Assembly (NCBI GenBank): GCA_017478965.1
Contig: JAFVCV010000047.1
Coordinates: 1-64,000, forward strand
Source: Ruminococcus sp.
GTDB taxonomy: Bacteria; Bacillota; Clostridia; Oscillospirales; Ruminococcaceae
DNA: 64,000 nucleotides
Direction of reading: 5' to 3'
Shown here one piece after another: positions 15,720 through 24,383 of this stretch; the first letter of the stretch is position 1, and every line of letters starts with the position of its first letter. The notes below the pieces were generated by a model that ran no database searches, was not told the origin of the DNA, and saw only the letters and a list, made by a program, of their open reading frames with translations. Both the position numbers and the translations under genes were made by a program.

Positions 15720-16682
15720 TCAGTAGCCCTTGACATAGAAACAGAGCTGGTTCTTACCATTGGCCTTTGCGCCGAACATTGCAGTCTCTGCCGCTCTGAA
15801 CAAGTCCTCCGAGGACCTTGCATCATCGGGGAACATTGCTGCGCCGTAGCTGGCTGTCAGGGTGAACACCTCTCCCTTGACTTCCATAGGTGTGGCAAAA
15901 GCCTCCCCGATCTTGTTCACAAACTCTGCGACCTGCTCCCTGCCGAACTTCTCTGGTAGGATGATCCCAAACTCATCGCCGCCTATCTTTGCAGCAAAGA
16001 TCTCATCGTCGGCAAGATTTTCGATCAGATGTGAATATCTTACCAGCAGGTCGTCTCCGACCTTATGGCCGAAGGTATCGTTTATATTCCTGAAATTGTC
16101 TATATCCACATAGACTACAGTGCATTTCTCCCCTGCTTTTATCTCGTCCTCCAGGTCCTCAATAAACATCTGCCTGTTAGGCATCTGAGTAAGCCTGTCA
16201 TAATATGCCAGATACTGGAGAGTATCGTCCTTCTCCTTCATTATCCTGTTTGTCTCGATAGCCTGCTGATAGCTTTCCATCAGCTCGTTGTTCATCTTCT
16301 CGTTCTTGCTTGTGAAGAAGTATATCAGAGCAACAATGCCTACAGATATCACAGCGACCACCATTCCCGGCAGAGACTGAGGTGACTTGGCGGCTATCAT
16401 CTGGATAAGTATCGACAGAGCATTGAGGACGTTGAGCACAGCAGAAGTGATAAACCCAGCTTTTCCGCCCATCAGCACCATCACGATAGATATGACCAGC
16501 TGGACCTGAGATACAACGCCGTTATACATCATTACAGGATTAGTTACCTGTCCGCCCTGTGAACCCGACGGAGGTCCGCCGGCCGACATACGGCCTATCT
16601 GTTTCTGCAAAACTACGCAGGCCAGAAACAACACGGCGCCTATAACTACAACTACCACATTTGATTTTTTCTTACTTTCCAT
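15720..16682 (-). CDS. Membrane diguanylate cyclase (GGDEF intact)
   Basis: The 320-residue protein has about four membrane helices in residues 8-125 with an unusual Gly/Pro/Ser loop after the first, a short coiled coil, then a GGDEF domain (about 155-318). The active-site loop is KIGGDEFGIIL and the DxxDRLTxxxNR-like entry YYDRLTQMPNRQ is intact, so it should make c-di-GMP. The feedback I-site RxxD is absent (DDEI at that place). It sits in the kinase/vWA/PP2C operon, 54 bases before the deaminase-like gene, linking that pathway to c-di-GMP signalling. Confidence 0.9.
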   Translation of the reverse strand: MESKKKSNVVVVVIGAVLFLACVVLQKQIGRMSAGGPPSGSQGGQVTNPVMMYNGVVSQVQLVISIVMVLMGGKAGFITSAVLNVLNALSILIQMIAAKSPQSLPGMVVAVISVGIVALIYFFTSKNEKMNNELMESYQQAIETNRIMKEKDDTLQYLAYYDRLTQMPNRQMFIEDLEDEIKAGEKCTVVYVDIDNFRNINDTFGHKVGDDLLVRYSHLIENLADDEIFAAKIGGDEFGIILPEKFGREQVAEFVNKIGEAFATPMEVKGEVFTLTASYGAAMFPDDARSSEDLFRAAETAMFGAKANGKNQLCFYVKGY

Positions 16683-16833
16683 TTTCTTACAACTCCGTTT
16701 ACCCTATTTTTATTTAGATAGATCACTGGTAAAATTGCTCCGTCTCTTGTCAGTTCACAAGTTTTTCAAAGAATTTCCCCGCCTTACGGCAGGGAGGATC
16801 TTTTTTATATCTGCACCGGCAAAACGCTCTGTT

Positions 16834-17751
16834 TCAGTCCTCGGTCTTCAGGCCGGTGGTCAGCAGCTCTTTGCGGCGCTTGGCGGCTTTTTCCTTATTC
16901 TCTGCGACTTTCTTCAGCAGCAGCTCGTTATTTTCAGCCACGCCCTCCACATCGAACACACACGAAAGTGATATATCGTCCTCTGTGCCGAAATGTGACC
17001 GCTTTTCAAGATTCTTATACACCGACGCCTCCATGGCCTCGGCCTTTACGAGATTGCTTGCGATTATGGTATGGAAATCCAGAAAATCATAGTCGCTGCC
17101 GAAAGAGGTATAGAGCCCGTCGGTGGAGGTAAACATAGCCAGCACCTTCTTCTTGTCCCTGTAGAAGCTGTTGAACATGGACGCTGCGTTAGCATTGCAC
17201 ATTGATGCCGTAACATTGGCAGGAGCGCTCTCGTCATACTCCATAGGCAGCACTGCCTCACCGTCGTCAAACACAGCCACCAGGTTCCCGTCGCCTATCA
17301 TCAGCCCGAAACAGAAACCACGTCCTGCAACAGCTGCGATAAGGGTGGTGCCGTAATAGGATTCCACATTTATAGCCGCAAACTCCTCATCGGTAAATTT
17401 GCTTTTCTCTTCAGGTGTAACGGGGTTAGCCGTGATATGCTCAGTTACTTTAGCGTTCCAGGTAGTTATTATCTGTTTTTCGATATTCTTTATGACGGCC
17501 TTGTGACGCTCAGGAAAGCTCTTCTCGAACTCCTCAGGGTCCTGATAGAACCGGTCTATCGTCTCAACTGTGGATTCTACTGCAAATCTGGAACCTACGT
17601 TACTTCTGAAATGTTTTTTGCTGCCGTGGCCGTCAGCGACCACGGCAACCGCATAATACTCTGTTACTTTATGTGCGGAGCTGTCCTGGCAGACCAGATC
17701 CCTGGCCTCATGGCTCGCACCTCTTACAGAACGGCTGAAACCGTTAAACAT
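16834..17751 (-). CDS. PP2C-family protein phosphatase
   Basis: A 305-residue PP2C_2 domain protein. Metal-binding motifs are present: the Asp of CQDSS (about 23), VVADGHGSKK (Asp40), MIGDGNL, TSTDGLYTSF and the late EDDISL. It should remove phosphate from Ser/Thr in the cytosol. It ends in a short helical basic tail. The gene lies 47 bases after the vWA gene and one gene after the kinase, which is the arrangement of the TerY-phosphorylation triad, so the natural opponent of this phosphatase is the kinase at 18729-20072 and likely targets are the vWA or repeat-tail proteins. Confidence 0.92.
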   Translation of the reverse strand: MFNGFSRSVRGASHEARDLVCQDSSAHKVTEYYAVAVVADGHGSKKHFRSNVGSRFAVESTVETIDRFYQDPEEFEKSFPERHKAVIKNIEKQIITTWNAKVTEHITANPVTPEEKSKFTDEEFAAINVESYYGTTLIAAVAGRGFCFGLMIGDGNLVAVFDDGEAVLPMEYDESAPANVTASMCNANAASMFNSFYRDKKKVLAMFTSTDGLYTSFGSDYDFLDFHTIIASNLVKAEAMEASVYKNLEKRSHFGTEDDISLSCVFDVEGVAENNELLLKKVAENKEKAAKRRKELLTTGLKTED

Positions 17752-17798
17752 AACTAATCATTTCTCCTTTCGACTTACTATGCTGATAAAAGTGCTCT

Positions 17799-18620
17799 CT
17801 ACCAGCCGGAATCGAAAGGAACATCGTCCGTCCCGTTCTGCCCAACCAGCTCCTGTATCTGCTGGCCCAGCAGTTTCTGCTTAGCGGCAGATACGTCCTC
17901 CTCGCTGAGCTCATGGTTAGTCTCGTCAGAAAGGGTCATACTCTTACTGCCTATCTGAGATGCTGTAACTGCGATGATCTTTATCATGTTAGCCAGCTGT
18001 TCGCCCGAGTAAGCGTGTACGACAGTGTCCTTAGAGCCTGTGAACTCTGCGAGCATATCGTCATTAGCCTCCTGACCGATGCCCAGTGCGGCTTTAAGGC
18101 CGAACTTATACCAGCTGTTTGCCTGGAGAGCCGCAAGGCCCTTCTTATAGTCGTCCGAAGGATAACCGTCTGTCATCAGGAAGATAACAGGTGCAAAGGA
18201 GAGCGAAGGTGAGTTAAGGAAACTGTTTCTCGACATTCTCACCGACAGTTCCTTGAATGCAGCGCCCATGCTGGTAACGCCGTCTGCCCTCAGTCTTGCC
18301 CACTCGAAGTCCTCGATGGAGATAGGTGCTGAATACATCCACCTTACATCGGTAGAGAAAGTCAGCACAGCCACCTTGACGTCAGTATCGGCCTCGCCCA
18401 CACGGCGTATCTCAGGGATAAGCTCTTCCATAACGGTATTGAGCTCACCCATCTTAGTGCCCTTCATACTTCCCGAGGTATCTATCAGGAAGAAAATTAC
18501 CAGGCTTTTTCTGGAGACGCCGGTAGCGCCAAGGGGATCGTCATCATCGAAGTCAAGCAGGTTATCGAGCTGAGTATCGTCAAGCGCCTGCTTGGCATCG
18601 TTCATATTTTCTTTATTCAT
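17799..18620 (-). CDS. TerY-like vWA domain protein
   Basis: The 273-residue protein has an acidic N-terminal segment and one vWA domain. The metal-binding MIDAS residues are all there: FLIDTSGSMKG, Thr in GVTSMGAAF and LMTDGYPSDD. Cytosolic TerY-type vWA proteins act as metal-dependent adaptor or scaffold units in stress pathways. The C-terminal 30 residues form a helical tail ending in DVPFDSGW. It lies between the kinase gene (108 bases upstream) and the phosphatase gene (47 bases downstream). Confidence 0.9.
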   Translation of the reverse strand: MNKENMNDAKQALDDTQLDNLLDFDDDDPLGATGVSRKSLVIFFLIDTSGSMKGTKMGELNTVMEELIPEIRRVGEADTDVKVAVLTFSTDVRWMYSAPISIEDFEWARLRADGVTSMGAAFKELSVRMSRNSFLNSPSLSFAPVIFLMTDGYPSDDYKKGLAALQANSWYKFGLKAALGIGQEANDDMLAEFTGSKDTVVHAYSGEQLANMIKIIAVTASQIGSKSMTLSDETNHELSEEDVSAAKQKLLGQQIQELVGQNGTDDVPFDSGW

Positions 18621-18728
18621 GATTTACATACTCCCTTTCGTAAATACGCCGCTTGCAGGGCGCATCAGTATTGAGCTTATTAAATTCGGTCTTTTCGCTT
18701 TTGATATTGTCTTTACTGTCCTGTCCTG

Positions 18729-20072
18729 TCAGATCTGAGCCTTGACCTCGCCGAAGTCTATCTCAAGTCCCTGCCAGATCGGGAAACCCTTCCCGGGGGC
18801 TATATCGTAGAAAATGCCGTCGGGCATTTTAGCACGCCATTTTCTTTCCGAACAGTTCTTTATGCCCAGGACCCCCGGCTTGAGCTTATTCTCAACAAGC
18901 TCGCCTGCAAGTGTCTGGAAGTCGTCCGTTTCCGAGCTTATATCGCACTGGAAGAATTTGCAGCCCGGATACAGAGGCATACGGTACTCACGGTTAGAGA
19001 ACCCGAGCGTAGGTATCTCCATACCGCATTTAGGGCATCTGTAGGTCTTATCGTTGGTCTTCTCGAACATAGAAGAGAAGTTCGTCCTTCCGCAGCCGCA
19101 GGTGATTATCTCCGAGCGGAGCCTGGTGAACAGCTTCTGCCATTCGTTCTCGATCACTCTCTTGTTAGGCTCCGAGATGCCTGCGGTAAAGGACTGTATG
19201 AAAGCCTGTCTGATATATTCAGGATATATCCTCCAGAACTTTATAACGTTGTCATGTATTCCCCTTACGGGTCTGTTGCTGGCATTGTCAGGGTCATAAA
19301 CGAACACTGCGTTCTGCCCGTAATGTTTCAGCTCAGAGGACTCTGTCAGGCAAACGTCCTTGACAACTTTCTCGCCCTCCATGGGGTCCCCTCTGAACAG
19401 CAGCTTGAACAGTACCACTGCCAGGGAATACTTATCGGTCTGCACATTAGGCTTGGCTATGCCTCTTACGACCTCCGGAGCCATATAGCCAGGCTTACCG
19501 CCGATGCCGAAGTTGCTGCCGTCAGGAGCGATATTGTCGCAGTCGCAGACCAGTATAGCGCCTGTGTTCACATTTATAAAGAAGCCGCCGTCATTAAGGT
19601 CCTGATAGCTCTTGCCGGATCTGTGCAGCTGTCTGAACGCATTGACTATATTGATGACCGCAGTCACCATAGCGAACAGGCTGCCGAACCTTACGGGCTT
19701 TTTGGTAGCCCTGCCTGTCAGGGGGTCCACCTCCAGCTTATAGGTATTGAGTATATCTACAAAGGAGTCAAAGCTGTCAGGTTTCAGCTCCATCAGATAG
19801 CCGAAGGTCCCGTCCTCAGTTTCCTTGGTCAGATACTTGGGCCAGAGGAACTTATTGCTCGGTGCGCCCGCATTGATATTGTCCTGTATATTCTTGCGGA
19901 ACGCCTTGGGTTTCTTGATCTTGTCCACGTCATACCATTTCAGTGCCCAGTTGGTACCGCTGTACTTCACACGGTAAACGATACCCTGGCCGCCGCTGCC
20001 GATCACGCCGAGGACCTTGGCCTTGCCGCCGAACTCCATCTCGACTTCCTGGCCTATTTTAAGCTCATTCAT
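18729..20072 (-). CDS. Divergent protein kinase with C-terminal zinc ribbon
   Basis: The 447-residue protein has a kinase fold: glycine loop GSGGQGIVY (25-33), Lys45 in WALKWY, catalytic Asp in YQDLNDGG (about 156), the DFG counterpart reads CDCDN, and the activation-loop end is GYMAPEVV. The usual Lys after the catalytic Asp and the metal-binding Asn are replaced (DLNDGG). This is typical of vWA-linked kinases as far as I recall, but could mean low activity. Residues about 330-365 hold a zinc ribbon (CGCG...CPKCG). It is the second gene of the operon, following the zinc-ribbon/LRR gene by 74 bases. Confidence 0.9.
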   Translation of the reverse strand: MNELKIGQEVEMEFGGKAKVLGVIGSGGQGIVYRVKYSGTNWALKWYDVDKIKKPKAFRKNIQDNINAGAPSNKFLWPKYLTKETEDGTFGYLMELKPDSFDSFVDILNTYKLEVDPLTGRATKKPVRFGSLFAMVTAVINIVNAFRQLHRSGKSYQDLNDGGFFINVNTGAILVCDCDNIAPDGSNFGIGGKPGYMAPEVVRGIAKPNVQTDKYSLAVVLFKLLFRGDPMEGEKVVKDVCLTESSELKHYGQNAVFVYDPDNASNRPVRGIHDNVIKFWRIYPEYIRQAFIQSFTAGISEPNKRVIENEWQKLFTRLRSEIITCGCGRTNFSSMFEKTNDKTYRCPKCGMEIPTLGFSNREYRMPLYPGCKFFQCDISSETDDFQTLAGELVENKLKPGVLGIKNCSERKWRAKMPDGIFYDIAPGKGFPIWQGLEIDFGEVKAQI

Positions 20073-20146
20073 TGAATTTCCATCCTTCCGTATCCACCGC
20101 TTCAGCGGTTATTATAATGCTTGATCTTATGCTCATCACAAATATA

Positions 20147-21253
20147 TCAGTCATCGTCCTCCACCGACTTCTTCCTGCTCCTCAGCGAGATGCCGGTATT
20201 CACTGTCTCGACCTTCAGATCATTGGTCAGGCAGTACTTATGGACGTATGAATTCTTATAGCAGTGTATAGTAAGATTTTCGCAGAATGCGAAGGCTTTG
20301 TCTTCAATAAATTTTACACTTTCGGGAATGAACAGCTTTTTGAGCATCTCGCAGCCCTGGAAAGCTCCGGAGCCTATGCTGCTCACTGTAGCCGGTATCT
20401 CGACCACTTCAAGACTGGTACACAGTTCAAAGGTATTATCAGCTATCTCATGTATACCCTCCGGTATCTTCACCACCGCAAGCTTGGTACACTGGCTGAA
20501 GGCGCCCTTGCCTATCACTTTGACCGTAGGCGGTATGTCTATGCCCCTGAGTCTCTTGCAGGAGGAGAACGCATAGTCGCCGATGCCCAGCAGGGTAGAG
20601 GGCAGCTTGACAGTCTTCAGGAACCCAAAGCCCTCAAAGCAGAAATTGTCTATCTTCGTATACCCTTCCGAAATGGCGATATTGCCCGATAGCCTGTGCC
20701 TTATAGCATCGAGCGGCGCATAGACGTTGGCGTCTATGAACACAGGACCTCTTCTCTTCCTTTCTTCCTCTTCCTTTTCGATCTCCTCAGGTTCCTTTTC
20801 CCTCAGAGGCGATTCGTAATGCCAGCCTATCATGTATGTATAGCAGGCAAGCACGAACTCAGCGGCATTGGGTGAAAGGAAGAAATCCTCCAGCATATAA
20901 TTCTTGGCTTTCTGGACAGCCACCGTCTCATTCTCGGCCCTGAGCATATTTATCAGCACGTTCTGGAATATCATGCGGATAAGCAGCTTTCGCTCCCTGT
21001 CATGCTCAGGCAGGTAGTCTCTCATCAAAGCGATGAACCTGGGATCTCTCTTCACTATCAGTCCTATCCCGTACTCATCGACCATGGACTTGAGCTGCTC
21101 CTGGATATCGGTAGTGGACTCAAACCCCAAGATAGTCTGCAGAACCGGGCCTTCACCAGCCTCCCCCTCCGAGGCGGGCCTGACGGGCGTGCCGCACTTG
21201 GGACATACGGTCACATCCGGGCTAAGCTCTGCGTGACAGTTCTCACACTGCAT
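20147..21253 (-). CDS. Zinc-ribbon plus BspA-like LRR protein
   Basis: The protein begins with a zinc ribbon (CENCHAELSPDVTVCPKCG, residues 3-21) and has a helical middle domain to about 170 with a highly charged KE-rich segment. About six LRR_5 repeats follow (FEGFGFLKTVKLPSTL and similar) and a basic tail. It is cytosolic and probably a protein-binding adaptor. The ATG at 21253 follows GGGAGAG at 7 bases and starts right at the zinc ribbon; the upstream ATG at 21271 overlaps the ribosome site. It is the first gene of the six-gene operon and shares the zinc ribbon idea with the kinase and the LRR type with the protein at 7666-9216. Confidence 0.85.
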   Translation of the reverse strand: MQCENCHAELSPDVTVCPKCGTPVRPASEGEAGEGPVLQTILGFESTTDIQEQLKSMVDEYGIGLIVKRDPRFIALMRDYLPEHDRERKLLIRMIFQNVLINMLRAENETVAVQKAKNYMLEDFFLSPNAAEFVLACYTYMIGWHYESPLREKEPEEIEKEEEERKRRGPVFIDANVYAPLDAIRHRLSGNIAISEGYTKIDNFCFEGFGFLKTVKLPSTLLGIGDYAFSSCKRLRGIDIPPTVKVIGKGAFSQCTKLAVVKIPEGIHEIADNTFELCTSLEVVEIPATVSSIGSGAFQGCEMLKKLFIPESVKFIEDKAFAFCENLTIHCYKNSYVHKYCLTNDLKVETVNTGISLRSRKKSVEDDD

Positions 21254-21378
21254 ACTCAACTCTCCCATCATAAAAAAGTAAGTTTAGAAAATATAGTCAA
21301 AAATATAGATTTTCAATGCCGTACAAAAAGTTTATATGTTGCTTATACACAACAAATACACAGAATTCATTTAATATA

Positions 21379-21407
21379 AGTATATCACTTATTCTATAAA
21401 TTGTCAA
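21379..21407 (-). promoter_or_regulatory. Promoter of the kinase/vWA/PP2C operon
   Basis: On the minus strand TTGACA (21402-21407), 17 bases, TATACT (21379-21384). The leader is about 120 bases. The downstream TATACTTATA is shared with the promoter at 12325-12353. Confidence 0.8.
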
Positions 21408-21707
21408 GTGAAATCGTCAATAAAATCACAGACATCGGTTTATTTTTTGTGTAATTTTAAGATGTTCAGGTTTGTTTAATTTGTTTATATCGGGAGCTGT
21501 CCGGCCGGCTGACGGAGGTGTGGGGCAAAGACGTCCTAAAGGCTGATCTTATGTGCCGGCAGGGGCTGGCGGAAGTTTTGGGTCTTGCTATACAAATTGT
21601 GCGCTTTACCATTAAAAAATCATATCGCAAGTCCCGAATTTAGATAAATTGATAAAAATGCACAAAAAAGCAATTGGAAATTCATCATAATTGCGGTTCA
21701 AGTGTGC
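21408..21707. other. Intergenic region with a GC-rich, coding-like island
   Basis: Most of this stretch is AT-rich, but about 21490-21590 is GC-rich and reads open on the plus strand (from about 21497: LSGRLTEVWGKDVLKADL) up to a TAG near 21645, without a convincing start. It may be a gene remnant or a structured RNA. I could not decide. Confidence 0.3.
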
Positions 21708-21736
21708 TTGAAATTTAACAGATATTATGATAAAAT
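21708..21736 (+). promoter_or_regulatory. Promoter of the binding-lipoprotein/GGDEF operon
   Basis: TTGAAA (21708-21713), 17 bases, TAAAAT (21731-21736). This leaves a leader of about 85 bases before the ATG at 21829. Confidence 0.6.
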
Positions 21737-21828
21737 ATCATTATGGGCAGTATGCTGTTCTTGGCTGTTGGAAGTGGTTCGTCAAAAACGGCATACGCTG
21801 TGTTTTTATAAGAGGAGGTTCAGAATAT

Positions 21829-23010
21829 ATGAACAGTAAAAAGAGAAAGTTGTTCAGTAAACTTGCTTTGTGTTCATTAGCGATGACCATGGTGTTCTCC
21901 GCCGGCAGCTGCGGCAAGGGCGAAGAGTCCAACGGCAAGATCGCAGTCATCGGCCAGTCCAAGACCGTACAGTTCTGGCAGTCTGTACAGAAGGGTGCTG
22001 AAGACGCAGGCGAGGAAATGAACTATGAGATAATCTACAACAACGCCGAGGACGGCAACGATGTACAGGGACAGGTAGATTTCATCAGACAGGCCATAAA
22101 TGAGAAGGTCAAGGCGATAGTCATCGCACCCAACAGCTCCAGCGAGCTCAACTCCGTTCTTCAGGAGGCTGACCGTGAGGGCATTCAGGTAGTGGCCATC
22201 GACGCCGACCTGACCTACTCCGGCAAAAAGACCTATCTCGGCACCAACAACCTGGCTGCGGGTTCTGTGGCTGGCAGACAGGCTCTGAGGATACTTGAGG
22301 GCGGCGGAAAGATCGCTGTGATATCACAGAGCGAGGGTTCCACCACCGGTGCGGACAGAGTGCAGGGGTTCACCAATGAGATCTATTCCTACAATTCTTC
22401 CGCTGCGGCAGCCATGGCCAGGAACACGGGCATGGAGGACATCTCTACGGAGGAAGAGGACACTGAGCTGTCTCAGGCAGAGATCGACGAGGTGGCATCT
22501 AAGACCAGGTTCGAGGCGCTCAATATCCTTCCTATAAAATACTGCAACAACAGCAGAGAGACAGCCAAGCAGCAGGCTGCCAGCATAATAAAGGATAATC
22601 CCGATCTTAAAATGTTCTACGGCACCAACGAGACTTCCACCCTTGGCATCTGCGACGCCATAAAAGAAGCCGGAAAGACCGGTGAGATCAGCGTCATAGG
22701 CTTCAACTCCAACGACGACGAGATAAGATACATCATCGACGGCACCCTTGACGCTCTGGTGGTACAGAACCCCTATAACATGGGTTATCTTGGCGTAAGG
22801 TATTCAGACAAGCTCCTTAACGGCAGCAAGATCTCCATAAACGTTGACACCGGCGTTATACTCGTTACGCCTTCAAACATCAATACTTCAGACATCCAGC
22901 TGCTGCTCTATCCCGATGATCCGGACAGCAATAAGGTAGACAGTATACGTAATGCTATGCGTGGAGAGGCTAACGAAGAAGCCGCCGCTGATGAAGCAGC
23001 ACAGAATTAA
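21829..23010 (+). CDS. Sugar-type ABC substrate-binding lipoprotein without transporter
   Basis: A 393-residue lipoprotein with signal peptide and lipobox (FSAGSC), then a type I periplasmic-binding fold of the ribose/xylose class (Peripla_BP_4). Visible are IAVIGQSKTVQFWQSV at the start, AIVIAPNSSSELNSVL, VVAIDADL and GTNNLAAGSVAGRQ. The ATG at 21829 follows AGAGGAGG by about 10 bases; the longer frame from 21727 would precede the ribosome site. No permease or ATPase gene is adjacent. Instead a GGDEF-type membrane protein gene follows at 19 bases, so this protein probably serves as the sensing subunit of a signalling pair. The ligand is unknown, likely a sugar. Confidence 0.9.
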   Translation: MNSKKRKLFSKLALCSLAMTMVFSAGSCGKGEESNGKIAVIGQSKTVQFWQSVQKGAEDAGEEMNYEIIYNNAEDGNDVQGQVDFIRQAINEKVKAIVIAPNSSSELNSVLQEADREGIQVVAIDADLTYSGKKTYLGTNNLAAGSVAGRQALRILEGGGKIAVISQSEGSTTGADRVQGFTNEIYSYNSSAAAAMARNTGMEDISTEEEDTELSQAEIDEVASKTRFEALNILPIKYCNNSRETAKQQAASIIKDNPDLKMFYGTNETSTLGICDAIKEAGKTGEISVIGFNSNDDEIRYIIDGTLDALVVQNPYNMGYLGVRYSDKLLNGSKISINVDTGVILVTPSNINTSDIQLLLYPDDPDSNKVDSIRNAMRGEANEEAAADEAAQN

Positions 23011-23029
23011 GAGACGGAGGCAGTGACAT

Positions 23030-24229
23030 ATGGAGAATAAAAAATCAGGCGGTTCAGCCACCTATATCGTTGCGGCCATCGTGCTGGCAGTCGTAACTCT
23101 TACGAGTATGTTCCTTATGTACTACTCGTTCACTCTTACAAACAAAGTGACCGAAGAGAGCAACGAGGCCACCAGAGACATCAACACTATGAACGAGGAG
23201 CTGATGTCCATCAACCGTAACGTACTTATGATAATCTCAGGCACGGGCAATCCTGACAACCTGATGATAGATATCTCAAACTCGTTCAACCACATCTATG
23301 AGCTGGATACGGCTTATAAGGAGCTGGAGAACAACTCCGAGCTGACCCTGAGAAGATATGACCAGGCCAAGATATTCATTGACGCTTATTACAACAAGAT
23401 AGCCGACTATCAGGGCACCCTGGCAAATATCGAAAAGAACCAGGCCAGCATGAAAAACGTTTATACTCAGGAGATACACCCCCTTCAGATCACCGCATCG
23501 GAAATGTTTGCTGCCGCATCTGAGATAGGTGCGAAGTATTCCGCTCAGCGTACTGCTGATATGTACAGGATCTTCTACATCGTTGAGGCTATCATGGGCG
23601 GTATCCTTATCATCGGTGAGATAGCTATCATCATCATCGCAAGGATCGCCAAGAGGAACAGACGTGAGATGGAGAGGAGAGCTGAAGAGATAGCTGAGGC
23701 TGACAAGAAGCTGAGAAAGTCCCGTGAGAAGATGAGCGACATCGCTATGACCAACATCCTTACAGGTCTGAAGAACAGATATGCCCTTAACGATGATATC
23801 TCCGATCTGCTGGAGGACGACCAGTTCAATATATCCGTTTTCGATATGGACAACTTCCGCAGCATCAACGATATGTACGGCTACGATTTCGGCGACGAAT
23901 ATCTTGCACTTGTATCTGAAAAGCTCAAGGAAGAGTTCGCAGAGTATGCCGAGATATACAACATCACCGGCAACGAGTTCTGCTTTGTATTCAACAGAGA
24001 AGTCTCGGATTCTCAGGCAGTGAGGATATCCGAAAGGATACTGGAAACTCTCAGGACCCCCTACACTGTATTCAACATAAACGTTCAGCTCACAGCCTCC
24101 GGCGCTACCTACCACTATCTGCCCGGCGACTGCGTGAACGTGGCCTCTGTGCTCGTAAGACTGGATAACGTTATCCGTGACGTCAAGAGAAACGGCGGCA
24201 ACAATATGTACCCTGTTTCAGGTATCTGA
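23030..24229 (+). CDS. Membrane protein with degenerate GGDEF domain
   Basis: A membrane helix at about 10-32, an extracellular helical domain of about 140 residues, a second helix (about 182-205), a basic coiled coil and a GGDEF-type domain (about 240-395). The fold landmarks are kept (LTGLKNRYAL, FDMDNFRSIND, FGDEYL), but the active-site motif reads TGNEF instead of GGDEF, so cyclase activity is doubtful. It may bind GTP or c-di-GMP, or act as a protein switch. The outer domain is the likely docking site for the binding lipoprotein encoded 19 bases upstream. Confidence 0.88.
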   Translation: MENKKSGGSATYIVAAIVLAVVTLTSMFLMYYSFTLTNKVTEESNEATRDINTMNEELMSINRNVLMIISGTGNPDNLMIDISNSFNHIYELDTAYKELENNSELTLRRYDQAKIFIDAYYNKIADYQGTLANIEKNQASMKNVYTQEIHPLQITASEMFAAASEIGAKYSAQRTADMYRIFYIVEAIMGGILIIGEIAIIIIARIAKRNRREMERRAEEIAEADKKLRKSREKMSDIAMTNILTGLKNRYALNDDISDLLEDDQFNISVFDMDNFRSINDMYGYDFGDEYLALVSEKLKEEFAEYAEIYNITGNEFCFVFNREVSDSQAVRISERILETLRTPYTVFNINVQLTASGATYHYLPGDCVNVASVLVRLDNVIRDVKRNGGNNMYPVSGI

Positions 24230-24242
24230 TAATCACCGGACC

Positions 24243-24273
24243 GCTGTCCGCCCCATGGGCGGGCAGCTTTTTT
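24243..24273 (+). terminator. Terminator of the lipoprotein/GGDEF operon
   Basis: GCTGTCCGCCC (24243-24253) pairs, with one G-T, to GGGCGGGCAGC region ending at 24267 and is followed by six T. Confidence 0.85.
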
Positions 24274-24294
24274 GTGCCTGTGAAGATGATGTCA

Positions 24295-24323
24295 TTGACA
24301 AAACGGGCCGGGCCTGTTATAAT
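24295..24323 (+). promoter_or_regulatory. Perfect-consensus promoter of fbp
   Basis: TTGACA (24295-24300), 17 bases, TATAAT (24318-24323). The leader is about 55 bases. Confidence 0.88.
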
Positions 24324-24383
24324 TGTTACAGATGGAAAGTGCGCAGCAGCGCTGCTTTCTGCGTCTGCAACGGAGGTAAAGAT

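Noticed and set aside
14724-15959. Plus-strand frame of 411 codons
   Set aside because: It is antisense to the QQGYPQ-repeat gene; the translated low-complexity Leu/Ile/Arg repeats mirror the coding repeat of the real gene.
16777-16794. Hairpin between the PP2C and GGDEF genes as an operon-internal terminator
   Set aside because: The 7-bp stem contains a mismatch and has no U-run on the minus strand, so it is too weak to split the operon.
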